This document shows, in pieces, positions 40,838-49,380 of a stretch of DNA of 64,000 nucleotides. The stretch is taken from NCBI GenBank assembly GCA_024508355.1, contig JAMZEJ010000002.1, forward strand, positions 310,001 through 374,000. The letters are read 5' to 3'. The stretch comes from Rhizosaccharibacter radicis (GTDB lineage: Bacteria; Pseudomonadota; Alphaproteobacteria; Acetobacterales; Acetobacteraceae). The first letter of the stretch is position 1, and the number at the start of each line of letters is the position of its first letter. Under the pieces are notes generated by a model. The model was not told the DNA's origin. It saw only the letters and a list, made by a program, of their open reading frames with translations, and ran no database searches. Made by a program: the position numbers and the translations under genes.

Positions 40838-40960
40838 ATGGGCACCGCGTTGAAGATCTTCCTGCTGGGCGTGGCGCTGGCCGGCCTCGGCACCCTGGGC
40901 GTCCGCCGGTTGCGGCAGAGCCGCCCCGACCTGACGTCGGGCGAACCGGACTTCACCTGA
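40838..40960 (+). CDS. small single-pass membrane protein (40 aa)
   Basis: MGTALKIFLLGVALAGLGTL followed by a basic stretch VRRLRQSRP and an acidic tail. One TM helix, probably with the C terminus in the cytoplasm. A strong AAGGAG lies seven bases before the ATG, which makes translation credible despite the short length. It may be transcribed with the channel and dioxygenase (80-base gap). Family not recognised. Confidence 0.65.
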   Translation: MGTALKIFLLGVALAGLGTLGVRRLRQSRPDLTSGEPDFT

Positions 40961-40985
40961 GGAACGGCAGCCTCATCATTTGCGT

Positions 40986-41002
40986 ATGATAATCGTTCTC
41001 AT
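40986..41002 (+). promoter_or_regulatory. Fur-like box
   Basis: ATGATAATCGTTCTCAT is an imperfect palindrome (ATGA-TAA / TTC-TCAT) closely resembling the iron-regulator core GATAATGATAATCATTATC. It is AT-rich in a very GC-rich setting and lies 61 bases before the next start codon. Iron (Fur/Irr-type) control of the downstream gene is inferred. Confidence 0.55.
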
Positions 41003-41063
41003 GTAGCGTCGGGTGCGTCCCTGGGATGTCCCCCGGGGGCGCACCGACGTGCGGAGAACGATC

Positions 41064-41573
41064 ATGCAGCTGGTTTCCACCCCGCCTGGCGCGATCGCCG
41101 GCACCGACCGCCTCGTCCTGCAGGCGCTGCGCGGCCTGTTCATCGCGCGCCGCCTCCGCGAGGTGCCCCCGGCGGTGGTCGCTGCCTGCCGGACCCTGGA
41201 CGACGAAACCCTCCATGCCCTCGAGGACATGCTGCGGGCGCTCGAGAACGGCCATATCCGCCCCCCAGAGCTGCGCTGCCTGTGCCAGGAGCACCCGTCG
41301 CCGGACGAGGAGCTGTTGCTCGACGTTCTCGCGCTGCAAGCGGAAGGCCGCCCGGACGACGCCTATGCCGTGCTCCGCTTCTTCACCAACGAGCGGGCGG
41401 CGGCCCTAGCCGGGGACGCAGCCCTCAGGGTGGTGCTACAGCTGGAAGCCGCCGGCATCCTGATGGACCGGGGCGCGGATGCGGTGAGGCGGCATGCCTT
41501 CGCGGCCCTGTTGCCCCTGACCATCCCGGGGGCCCGTCAGGAGCAAGGGGCGGGCGCCTGCCTGCCGCACTGA
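41064..41573 (+). CDS. hypothetical protein behind a Fur-like box
   Basis: A 169-residue soluble, mostly helical protein (LVLQALRGLFIARRLREVPP, DETLHALEDMLRALENGHIR, PSPDEELLLDVLALQAEGRP) with a leucine- and alanine-rich second half. Two Cys lie in ELRCLCQEHP. No signal peptide or TM segment. GGAG lies about eight bases upstream of the ATG chosen; a longer frame begins 51 bases earlier. I do not recognise the family. The Fur-like palindrome just upstream suggests an iron-responsive role. The gene stands alone, followed by a convergent small membrane protein. Confidence 0.75.
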   Translation: MQLVSTPPGAIAGTDRLVLQALRGLFIARRLREVPPAVVAACRTLDDETLHALEDMLRALENGHIRPPELRCLCQEHPSPDEELLLDVLALQAEGRPDDAYAVLRFFTNERAAALAGDAALRVVLQLEAAGILMDRGADAVRRHAFAALLPLTIPGARQEQGAGACLPH

Positions 41574-41602
41574 GCGGCGCGCCGAGATGTCCTGACGGAG
41601 CG

Positions 41603-41743
41603 TCAGCGGGCCAGCAGCCAGATCCCGACGGCGCCGGCGGCGACCGCCAGCATCACCACGAGATTGGCGAGACGGGACAGCGCATCGGCGCGGAGAACAG
41701 GCATCTTGCCCGAAGCGGAAACGGTGGACGTGGTGGCGCTCAT
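41603..41743 (-). CDS. small single-pass membrane protein (46 aa)
   Basis: Reads MSATTSTVSASGKMPVLRAD then a hydrophobic helix LANLVVMLAVAAGAVGIWLL ending AR. AGGA lies nine bases before the start. The frame differs from longer open frames on the same strand but is the only one that gives a coherent TM protein. Convergent with the Fur-box gene. Function unknown. Confidence 0.6.
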   Translation of the reverse strand: MSATTSTVSASGKMPVLRADALSRLANLVVMLAVAAGAVGIWLLAR

Positions 41744-41833
41744 CGTGGTGGTCCTGCAACCGGATGGCGACGCCCTCCGTGCCGGACCGTGATCCGGAAC
41801 CGGCGGGCGGAAGCGTCGCGAGAGAACGGAAAC

Positions 41834-41878
41834 GGCGCGGCCGGGACGCTTCCCGAGGGAAGCTCCGGGCGCCGCGCC
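41834..41878. terminator. extended imperfect hairpin
   Basis: Outer arms GGCGCGG (41834–41840) and CCGCGCC (41872–41878) enclose an inner stem GCTTCC-CGAG-GGAAGC (41848–41863) with a tetraloop. It lies between metW (stop at 41985) and the small membrane-protein gene and may end the metXW transcript. Confidence 0.5.
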
Positions 41879-41984
41879 GGTGATCTAGGCTGACCCTACC
41901 GCCCGGTCCATATCCGGAATTGCATGCCTCGTGTGCAGATCACGCCCGGAACTGCCAACCCGATAGGCATATCCGGACCGGTCT

Positions 41985-42581
41985 TCACCGCTCCAGCAGG
42001 AACATCGCCTGTTCGCCGAAGAGGTTGGCGAGCCCGGGGAAGCGGCGCCACGGCGCCCGCTCGCCCTTCTCGTCGATGGCCATCCAGCGGCGCACCGCAT
42101 AGCCCTCCTGCCGGCACAGCACGAAGAAGTCCCGGATGGTGCAGGGATGGATGTTGGGCGTCTCGTACCAGGGGCGGCCCCAGGTTTCGGTCATCGGCAT
42201 CCGGCCGCCCAGCAGCAGCTGCGCCCTGAGCTGCCAGTGGCCGAAATTGGGGAACGACACCACCGCCCGGCTGCCGATGCGCAGCATTTGGCGCAGAACC
42301 TCGCGCGGCCGTTCCACCGCCTGGAGCGTGCGCGACAGCACCACGTAGTCGAACGCGCAGTCCGGGTAATGGGCAAGATCGGTGTCGGCATCGCCATGCA
42401 TCACCGGCAGCCCGTGCGCGACCGAACGCGTCACCTCGGCCATGTCGAGCTCGATGCCGCGCGCATCGCAGTTCCGCGTGCGGAACAGATGCTCGATCAG
42501 CGAGCCGTCGCCGCTGCCGATATCCAGAACGCGCGTGCCGGGCTCAATCATCTCGGCGATCAGCCTCTGGTCGAGGCGCAT
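41985..42581 (-). CDS. metW: methionine biosynthesis protein MetW (SAM-methyltransferase fold)
   Basis: A 198-residue class I methyltransferase-like protein. Motif I is RVLDIGSGDGSLIEHLF near residue 17–33; SRTLQAVERP, AVVSFPNFGHW and ETPNIHPCTIRDFF are conserved MetW strings. In many Proteobacteria MetW is required together with MetX for homoserine acylation, probably acting as an accessory rather than a true methyltransferase. Its ATG shares one base with the metX stop (TGATG), a tight coupling that supports stoichiometric synthesis and a complex. Confidence 0.95.
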   Translation of the reverse strand: MRLDQRLIAEMIEPGTRVLDIGSGDGSLIEHLFRTRNCDARGIELDMAEVTRSVAHGLPVMHGDADTDLAHYPDCAFDYVVLSRTLQAVERPREVLRQMLRIGSRAVVSFPNFGHWQLRAQLLLGGRMPMTETWGRPWYETPNIHPCTIRDFFVLCRQEGYAVRRWMAIDEKGERAPWRRFPGLANLFGEQAMFLLER

Positions 42582-43822
42582 CAGGCCGCCACCCCCGGCG
42601 CGAGGCCGGCATGCTCGGCGCAGCCCTGCAGGAACCCGCGCAGCGTACGGTCCAGCGCCGGCTCGTCCAGCAGAAACGCGTCGTGGCCCTTGTCGGTCTC
42701 GATTTCCACGAACGACACGTTGGCCGCCGCCTGGTTGAGCGCGCGCGCGATCAGGCGCGACTGGGAGGTCGGGAACAGCCAGTCGGACGAGAACGAGATC
42801 ACGCAGAAGCGTGTCGGCGTGCCGCGGAACGCGGCGGCGAGATCGCCATCATGGTCCGCCGCGAGGTCGAAATAGTCCATCGCCCGGGTGACGGTCAGAT
42901 AGGAATTGGCATCGAACCGGCGCACGAAGCTCGATCCCTGGTGGCGGAGATAGCTTTCCACCTCGAACATCTCGCCGAACAGCCCCAGCGGCGACTGCGC
43001 GGGCGCGGCGCTGCCGATCGGGGCGGGCACCGTCGCCTCGCGCCGGGTGCGGCGCCCGAACTTCCGCGTGAGTGCTTCCTCCGACAGGTAGGTGATGTGC
43101 GCCATCATGCGCGCCACCGCGAGGCCGCGCGCCGGCACCCGTCCGTTCGTCCAGTAGCGCCCGTTGTTCCAGTCGGGATCGGCGAAGATCGCCTGGCGGC
43201 TCACCTCGTTGAAGGCGATGTTCTGCGCGGAATGAAAGGAAGCGGTGGCGATCGGCACCGCCGCGAACACGCGCCGGGGAAACAGCGCCGCCCAGGCCAG
43301 CACCTGCATGCCGCCCATGGACCCGCCGATCACCGCGAACAACCGGTCGATGCCGAGGTGGGTGATCACCTTCTCCTGGGCGCGGGCGATGTCCTGCAGG
43401 GTGATGGGGGGGAAATCCGTTCCCCAGGGCTCGCCGCCGGCCGCGTCCGGGCGCGGCGAGCGGGGTCCGGTGGAGCCCATGCAGCCGCCCAGCACGTTGA
43501 CGCACACCACGAAGAAGCGGTCGGTGTCGATCGGCAGCCCCGGCCCGACCATGCGCGCCCACCAGCCGGGCTTGCCGGTGATCGGCTGTTGTTCCGCCAC
43601 GTACTGGTCGCCGGTCAGGGCATGGCACACCAGGATGGCGTTCGCCCGCCGGTCATCGAGGCGGCCGTAGGTCTGATAGGCCATCTCGACGGGGGCCAGC
43701 CGGCGTCCGCAATCCAGCTCCAGCCCTTCGGCGAAGCGGACATGCTGATGCTCCACCGCAGGTAGGGGGGAGATGGAGGCCGGAGACTCGGCGGGCGGGG
43801 GAGCGGGCGGTGTCTGGTCCAT
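42581..43822 (-). CDS. metX: homoserine O-acyltransferase (MetX)
   Basis: Acylates homoserine (acetyl or succinyl) as the first committed step to methionine. The 413-residue alpha/beta-hydrolase-fold protein has [39 protein letters not shown], the nucleophile Ser about 168 in [11 protein letters not shown], and a C-terminal [14 protein letters not shown] with the catalytic His. The start MDQTPPAPP is chosen by homology length; there is no strong ribosome site and an in-frame ATG lies 33 bases upstream. In organisms where MetX is paired with MetW and MetZ, the acyl donor is often succinyl-CoA; the presence of metZ at 53.4 kb fits that. No SAM riboswitch was found upstream of this operon. Confidence 0.94.
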   Translation of the reverse strand: MDQTPPAPPPAESPASISPLPAVEHQHVRFAEGLELDCGRRLAPVEMAYQTYGRLDDRRANAILVCHALTGDQYVAEQQPITGKPGWWARMVGPGLPIDTDRFFVVCVNVLGGCMGSTGPRSPRPDAAGGEPWGTDFPPITLQDIARAQEKVITHLGIDRLFAVIGGSMGGMQVLAWAALFPRRVFAAVPIATASFHSAQNIAFNEVSRQAIFADPDWNNGRYWTNGRVPARGLAVARMMAHITYLSEEALTRKFGRRTRREATVPAPIGSAAPAQSPLGLFGEMFEVESYLRHQGSSFVRRFDANSYLTVTRAMDYFDLAADHDGDLAAAFRGTPTRFCVISFSSDWLFPTSQSRLIARALNQAAANVSFVEIETDKGHDAFLLDEPALDRTLRGFLQGCAEHAGLAPGVAA

Positions 43823-44256
43823 GGAGAACGGCCGGTCGATGGGCCGCCGCACCATGCCAAAGGCTCGGCGATCCGTCACCCATCCCCGGAATGTCGTGGC
43901 CGCGGCCGCCCGATCGCGAGGAGCAGGCACCATCGGCCCGGGAGCTCGTGATGGGACCGGCGCCGCCACCGGCCCCCACCCGCGAGAAAGGGACAAGACG
44001 GGCCATCCCCGCCCCACTCCAGCGCAAGCCGCCGATGCAGGAAGCCCGACTACCGCATCGCGGGATGCGGCCTTCGGCGGACAGAGCGGCCGGACTCCGC
44101 CAGCCTCGACGTCGAGATTCTAGGCATCCCCCGGAAGAGATTCATCCCACTCCCTGGCCGATGCGGAAGATCCATGCTGACGCTCGATGCGGCGCCGAAA
44201 GGAATTCGACACCGGCCGCAGGACATGCTTTACGAGCGATCGTCGTTGCGGATACG
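43823..44256. other. divergent intergenic region between metX and glycosyltransferase
   Basis: About 430 bases that must carry the metXW promoter and part of the glycosyltransferase promoter. A hairpin-capable pair GGCGGA/TCCGCC occurs near 44077–44102. I read both strands for the SAM-I, SAM-II and SAM/SAH core strings and found none. Confidence 0.4.
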
Positions 44257-44281
44257 GTTCATTAACCAAATGTTAGTGAAC
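44257..44281 (+). promoter_or_regulatory. AT-rich inverted repeat containing a CtrA-like box
   Basis: GTTCATTAAC and GTTAGTGAAC form a 10-bp imperfect inverted repeat (one G-U) around a 5-base loop, ending 5 bases before the ATG. Nested inside is TTAA-N7-TTAG (44262–44276), one base off the CtrA consensus TTAA-N7-TTAA. No Shine-Dalgarno is visible otherwise, so it could act as an operator or an RNA hairpin over the start. Confidence 0.45.
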
Positions 44282-44286
44282 GCGTC

Positions 44287-47200
44287 ATGGTGCCTTGTTC
44301 GAACACCCCGAGCGGCAACGGGCTTCTGATCCTCCAGCGCTCTGGCCTGTTCGATCCCGACTATTACCGGCGCCAATATCCCGACCAGACCGGCCTCGGA
44401 GCCGAACTGCTGGTGCACTACCATGTCCACGGGTGGCGCGAAGGGCGCAAGCCGAACTCCTATTTCGATCCCAGCTTCTATCTCGACAACCACCAGGACG
44501 TCGCGGCCGCGGCGATCGACCCGCTGGTGCACTACATCCTGCGCGGCGAGGCGGAAGGGCGGCGGCCGAGCGCCTGGTTCGATCCGGCCTGGTACGCCCG
44601 CACCTACGAGGTGCCGGACGGCACTTCCTGCCTGCGCCACTACCTGCTCAACCGGGCCGACGGCCGCCACAGCGCGATGGCCGAGTTCGATACGCCGTTC
44701 TATCTGCAAAGCTACCCGGACGTGGCCGAGGCCGGCATCGATCCGCTCGAGCACTACATGGTGCAGGGCTTCCGCGAAGCCCGGCGCCCGTTTCCCGAGT
44801 TCGATCCCACCTTCTACCGGCAGCGCTATCTCGGCGGCGATCCGGAAGCCAATCCCCTCCTCCATTTCATGCGCCACCGCGACCAGCCGGGCGTGTTCCC
44901 CAGCATGCCCGCCACGGAAACCACCGTGCCGCGGGAGATGCGCCGCAACACCCAGCCCGGCCCGTTCTTCGAGGAACGGCGGCCGCTTCCCGCGTCGGCG
45001 ATCCGCCGTGCCCTGGTGCTGGCGTACTACCTGCCGCAGTTCCATCCCATCGCGGAGAACGACCGCTGGTGGGGCGACGGCTTCACCGAATGGACCAATA
45101 TCTCGCGCGGGCTGCCCCGCTTCGCCGGCCATTACCAGCCGCGGATCCCGCGCGATCTCGGCCATTACCGGCTGGATGATCCGGAAACGCTGCGCCGGCA
45201 GATCAGGCTGGCACTGGAAGCGGGCATCGGCGGCTTCGTCTATTATTTCTACTGGTTCAACGGCACCCGCCTGCTGGAAAAGCCGGTGGAGAACATGCTG
45301 GCCGACCGGTCGCTGGACATGCCGTTCTGCCTGATGTGGGCCAACGAGAACTGGAGCCGCCGCTGGGACGGCTCTGAGAACGAGGTGCTGATCGGCCAGG
45401 ATTACCGGCCGGAAGACGAGCCCGGGCTGATCGACTGCTTCGGCCGCCATTTCGCCGATCCGCGTTATATCCGCGTGGGCGGCCGTCCGTTGCTGATGAT
45501 CTATCGCATCGGGCTGATCGGAGATGTCGCCGACACCGTGGCCCGCTGGCGCCGGCTGTTCCGGGAACGCTGCGGCGAGGATCCGATCCTGGTGATGTCG
45601 CAGAGCTTCAACGACGAGGACCCCAGGCCGCACGGGCTGGACGGCGCCATCGAGTTCCCGCCGCACAAGCTGGTGCGCGGCCACCAATGCATCAACGACC
45701 GGTTGTCGGTGCTGGATACCGACTTCTCGGCCCAGGTGTTCGATTACGGCGCGGTGGCCGAGGCGGCGGTGGCCGAGCCGCCGGCGCCCTTTCCGCTGAT
45801 CCGCACCGCCGCCCCGTCCTGGGACAACGACGCCCGCCGGCAGGGGGCGGGACTGGTGCTGCATGGCTCCACCCCGGCGCTCTATGAGCGCTGGCTCGGC
45901 GGCCTGATCCAGCGCGCGCAGACAGAACGGTTCCTGGGCGAGGCGATCGTGTGCGTGAACGCCTGGAACGAGTGGGCCGAGGGCGCCTATCTGGAACCGG
46001 ACGTCCATCACGGCAGCGCCTTCCTCAACGCCACCGCCCGCGCCGCCACCGGGCTCGGCCAGGGCGGCATCCGGTCGCGCCTGCTGCTGGTGGGACACGA
46101 CGCGTTTCCGGCGGGCGCGCAGATGTTGTTGCTGGCGCTGGGGCGCCACCTGCGGCGCACGCACGGCCTCGAGATCGAGTTCCTGCTGCTGGGCGGCGGC
46201 GCGCTGCTCGACGACTACCGCGCCGCCGGCACCACCACGGTGCTCGCGGACACCGGGCTCGCGGGCGACGAGGCGCTGGAGGATGCCGCCCGGCGCCTGC
46301 GCGACGGCGGCACGGGGGTGGCGATCGTCAACACCAGCGCCGCGGCGGTCGCGATCCCCGCCCTCGCGCGGCACGGGATGCGGACGGTGCTGCTGGTGCA
46401 CGAACTGCCCACCCTGCTGGCGGAGAAGAACCTCGTCCACGGGCTGCGCGCGGCGGCGGAACAGGCGGATGCGATGGTGTTTCCGTCCGTCGCGGTGCGG
46501 GACGCGGTGCAACCGCTGCTGGCCGGCCGGGTGCCGCCGGTCGCCGTGCTGCCGCAGGGGCTCTACAAGCAGAACCGCTTTTCCCGCCGCGCCCGCACCG
46601 CCCTGCGCCGCCGCCTGGCGCTGGACACCGGCGACGTCCTGCTGGTGGGGGCCGGCTATGGCGACCTGCGCAAGGGGTTCGACCTGTTCGTGCAGCTGTG
46701 GCGCCTCCTGCAGAAGCGCGCCACCGGCGGCCGTCGGCGCCATCGCAACGTTCATTGCCTGTGGCTGGGCGACATCGATCCGGGGCTGCGCGCGTCCCTG
46801 CGCGCGGAACTCGACGCAGCCCTGGCCGCAGGCACCTTCCACCTGGCCGGCCGGGTGGCGGAAATCGGCGACCATCTCTCGGCGGCCGACGGGTTCGTGC
46901 TGTGCTCGCGGGAGGATCCGCTGCCGTCCGTGGTGATGGAGGCGCTGGCCGCCGGACTGCCGGTGACCGCCTTCGACGGCTCGGGCGGCATCCCCGCCCT
47001 TCTGGCCGAACTCGACGGCGGCCGTTCCGTGCCGCTTGGCGACGTGGACGCCATGGCCCGCGCCGCCCTCGCCATGGCCCTCGACTGCCAGGAGGAGGAC
47101 GCGGCCGAGCGCGCGCGCATCGGCCGGTTCATGGCGCGACAGTTCGAGTTCAGCCGCTATGCCCGGCAGTTGCTGGCGCTGGCCCAGCCCGCCATGCCCC

Positions 47201-48054
47201 GCGTGTCGGTGGTGGTGCCGAGCTTCAACTACGCCCGCTACATGCGCCAGCGCCTTGCCTCGATCTTCGCCCAGGGCTTCCCGGTGGAGGAGATCGTGGT
47301 TCTCGACGACGCCTCCGGCGACGCCAGCGTGGCCGAGGCCCGCGCCGCCGCCGCGGAATGGGACCGAGAGGTGCGCGTGGTGGCCAACACCCGCAACTCC
47401 GGCTCGGTGTTCCGCCAATGGCAGCGCGCGGCGGCCGAGGCGCGCGGCGACTGGGTATGGATCGCCGAGGCGGACGACGCCGCGGACCCGCGGCTGCTGG
47501 AAAGCCTGGCCGCGGCGGTGGCCGACGCGCCCGGCGCGGTGATGGCGTTCTGCGACAGCCGCGCGGTGGATGGAAACGGCAACGCGGTGAGCGACAGCTA
47601 CAAGCCGTACTACGCCGCCACCGCCGGCGCCGCTCTCGAGGCGGACGGCCTGCATGACGGGCCCGGCTTCGTGCGCACCTGCCTCGCCGAGCGCAACCTG
47701 ATCCTCAACGTCAGCGGCGCGATCTTCCGTCGCGACGCCCTGCGCGCGGCCCTGGCGCGGTGCGGCGAGGAGCTGGTGAGCTTCCGCATCGCGGGCGATT
47801 GGCGCCTCTACATCGAGCTGCTGAGCCAGGAAGGGGCGCAGGTGGCCTATGTGGCGGCGCCGCTGAACATCCATCGCCGCCACGGCGACAGCGCCACCCA
47901 CACCCTGGCGGCGCAGACCCATCTGGGCGAGGTGGCGCGCATCCACCGGCTGGTGGGCGGCCGTCCCGCGGTGCTGGACGGGGAGCGGCTGCGCCAGCGC
48001 GCCTACCGCACGGAGCTTGCGCGACAGTTCGGGTTGAAGATCGCGGGGGAATAG
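44287..48054 (+). CDS. three-module glycosyltransferase (WbsX-like, GT4-like, GT2-like)
   Basis: A soluble protein of 1255 residues, probably building a surface glycan. Five N-terminal repeats (about 20–205) each start with an FDPxxY motif: LFDPDYYRRQYPD, YFDPSFYLDNHQD, WFDPAWYARTYEV, EFDTPFYLQSYPD, EFDPTFYRQRYLG. A WbsX-like domain follows (about 240–600), with LAYYLPQFHPIAENDRWWG, FVYYFYWFNGTRLLEKPV and NAWNEWAEGAYLEPD. Next is a GT-B, GT4-type domain (about 596–965) with VGAGYGDLRKGFDLFVQL and DGFVLCSREDPLPSVVMEAL. The last is a GT-A, GT2-type domain (about 971–1255) with VSVVVPSFNYARYMRQRL and WIAEADDAADPRLLE. No TM helices. It is monocistronic and behind an unusual AT-rich repeat. Confidence 0.88.
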   Translation: MVPCSNTPSGNGLLILQRSGLFDPDYYRRQYPDQTGLGAELLVHYHVHGWREGRKPNSYFDPSFYLDNHQDVAAAAIDPLVHYILRGEAEGRRPSAWFDPAWYARTYEVPDGTSCLRHYLLNRADGRHSAMAEFDTPFYLQSYPDVAEAGIDPLEHYMVQGFREARRPFPEFDPTFYRQRYLGGDPEANPLLHFMRHRDQPGVFPSMPATETTVPREMRRNTQPGPFFEERRPLPASAIRRALVLAYYLPQFHPIAENDRWWGDGFTEWTNISRGLPRFAGHYQPRIPRDLGHYRLDDPETLRRQIRLALEAGIGGFVYYFYWFNGTRLLEKPVENMLADRSLDMPFCLMWANENWSRRWDGSENEVLIGQDYRPEDEPGLIDCFGRHFADPRYIRVGGRPLLMIYRIGLIGDVADTVARWRRLFRERCGEDPILVMSQSFNDEDPRPHGLDGAIEFPPHKLVRGHQCINDRLSVLDTDFSAQVFDYGAVAEAAVAEPPAPFPLIRTAAPSWDNDARRQGAGLVLHGSTPALYERWLGGLIQRAQTERFLGEAIVCVNAWNEWAEGAYLEPDVHHGSAFLNATARAATGLGQGGIRSRLLLVGHDAFPAGAQMLLLALGRHLRRTHGLEIEFLLLGGGALLDDYRAAGTTTVLADTGLAGDEALEDAARRLRDGGTGVAIVNTSAAAVAIPALARHGMRTVLLVHELPTLLAEKNLVHGLRAAAEQADAMVFPSVAVRDAVQPLLAGRVPPVAVLPQGLYKQNRFSRRARTALRRRLALDTGDVLLVGAGYGDLRKGFDLFVQLWRLLQKRATGGRRRHRNVHCLWLGDIDPGLRASLRAELDAALAAGTFHLAGRVAEIGDHLSAADGFVLCSREDPLPSVVMEALAAGLPVTAFDGSGGIPALLAELDGGRSVPLGDVDAMARAALAMALDCQEEDAAERARIGRFMARQFEFSRYARQLLALAQPAMPRVSVVVPSFNYARYMRQRLASIFAQGFPVEEIVVLDDASGDASVAEARAAAAEWDREVRVVANTRNSGSVFRQWQRAAAEARGDWVWIAEADDAADPRLLESLAAAVADAPGAVMAFCDSRAVDGNGNAVSDSYKPYYAATAGAALEADGLHDGPGFVRTCLAERNLILNVSGAIFRRDALRAALARCGEELVSFRIAGDWRLYIELLSQEGAQVAYVAAPLNIHRRHGDSATHTLAAQTHLGEVARIHRLVGGRPAVLDGERLRQRAYRTELARQFGLKIAGE

Positions 48055-48688
48055 CCTCGGATACGGCAAGGGGCACGAGCGGACGCGCTGGCGGACGCAT
48101 CGTTGTTCTTCCCTCGCACCGAGGCGTTGCTCGCCGCCCGGTCGCCTTCCGGCGACATCTGGTTCGAGCCCAGCGTCGCCGACGGTGCGAGGCGCTCCTC
48201 TCGCCCGACCCGGACGGTCATGCGCGGCCTTGCTGCTCCGCAACTCGTCGGGTTGACGGGGGCGGCGGCGCTGGCGAGATTCCCGTATTGGCGCGGAGTT
48301 TCCCGGCGGCCTTCCGCGCCGGTGCGAACCGGTCGCGGCGGCCGACACCGCAAATCTCGGCGCGATCATCATCCGGTGCGCGACGCCCCTTCGATCGTGT
48401 CCGCCTCGGCGGATCGCCCTGGCCCCGTCCGCCGCGGGGCAGCGTCCGGACCTTCGCGGCGTGCACCGCAGGGAGGCGGTTTCCTCGCCGGACGTTTCCG
48501 CCAGACAGGCACGAGGTCCTGTGGCCCGCCAGCCCGATCGGCCGACCGGTCGGCGCGCCGGCCCCGTCCGTTCCCGACCCCTGACACCCCCCGCACCGGG
48601 GCGGCCACGGCGACGCCGGCAAGCCCTCAAGCATCCGGGACTCAGGGACGGCGCAGCGGTGCCCGCACAGGCCGGGACGGGCACCCGG
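48055..48688. other. long intergenic region, no gene seen
   Basis: About 630 bases between the end of the glycosyltransferase and the end of the TetR gene. Open frames exist on both strands but are Arg/Gly/Pro-rich, lack ribosome sites and show no family motif. No tRNA, clear terminator or IS relic was recognised; a decayed gene is possible. Confidence 0.4.
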
Positions 48689-49327
48689 TCATCGCAGAAC
48701 CATCACTCGCGACAACAACAGCGCGGCGGTGTCGAGAAAGCGTCCCACATCCCGGAACGCACGCGCCGACAGCATCGCGCCGTAGATCGCCGACAGAAAG
48801 GCGTCGGCCTCGGAAGCCGGTGCGCCCGAAAGCCTTACCGTGCCTTCGGCCACGCCGTCGTCGAGGATACGCGCGAGCCACCCGGTGGAATCGCGGAAAT
48901 GGGCCTGCACCGCCGTCGCCACGTCCTCGGGAAGCGCCGGCAGTTCGGCGGCCAGCACGGCGGCCACGCAGAAGGCGTCGGTGTCGTCGAGGATGCAGCG
49001 CTCCCAGTACGCCACGTAGGCACGCAGCTGGTCGCGCGGGCCGATGTTCGCGTCCCGCATCTGGCCCGCATGGCCCCGGAAGCCGTCGCGGGCCTGTTCC
49101 ACCACGGCGCGCACGAGGTCGGACTTGGCGGCGAAATGATGGTGGATGCTGGCCTTCCTGATCCCCACCGCGTCCGCGATGTCGGCGTAGCTGAAGCCGT
49201 TATAGCCGCGCGCCATCACCAGGCGCCGGGCCTCGGCCAGGATCCGGTCCGCGGTCGATTGTTCCTGCACGTCGGGTTTCCGTGGTTTGCGCGGTGGATA
49301 TAGCCCCGCGGCGGCGATACACGCCAT
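48689..49327 (-). CDS. TetR/AcrR-family transcriptional regulator
   Basis: A 212-residue repressor-type protein. The N-terminal helix-turn-helix is TADRILAEARRLVMARGYNG then FSYADIADAVGIRKASIHHHF, the classic TetR core, followed by AAKSDLVRAVVEQ. The C-terminal ligand domain is Ala/Leu-rich with DAFCVAAVLAAELPALPE, resembling the TetR_C group that includes regulators of membrane or redox genes. The ATG at 49327 puts 27 residues before the HTH; a GTG at 49270 with a GGAAA site is a plausible alternative. The perfect palindrome 16–31 bases upstream is almost certainly its operator and would also control the divergent membrane-protein gene. Confidence 0.93.
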   Translation of the reverse strand: MACIAAAGLYPPRKPRKPDVQEQSTADRILAEARRLVMARGYNGFSYADIADAVGIRKASIHHHFAAKSDLVRAVVEQARDGFRGHAGQMRDANIGPRDQLRAYVAYWERCILDDTDAFCVAAVLAAELPALPEDVATAVQAHFRDSTGWLARILDDGVAEGTVRLSGAPASEADAFLSAIYGAMLSARAFRDVGRFLDTAALLLSRVMVLR

Positions 49328-49342
49328 TTCCTTCCCGCCTCA

Positions 49343-49358
49343 TACCTACTAGTAGGTA
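49343..49358. promoter_or_regulatory. TetR operator, perfect 16-bp palindrome
   Basis: TACCTACTAGTAGGTA lies midway in the 53-base gap between the divergent starts of the TetR regulator and the membrane protein. Length, symmetry, AT content and position match operators of TetR-family repressors, which usually bind 15–20-bp palindromes between divergent genes. Confidence 0.8.
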
Positions 49359-49380
49359 GAGTCGGAACAGGAGAATGCTC

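Noticed and set aside
43823..44286. SAM riboswitch before metX
   Set aside because: Searched by eye on the minus strand for SAM-II and SAM-I core strings; none found.
44230..48684. Very long minus-strand open frame opposite the multi-module glycosyltransferase
   Set aside because: Antisense shadow caused by high GC at third codon positions; translation is His/Arg/Gln-rich with no motifs.
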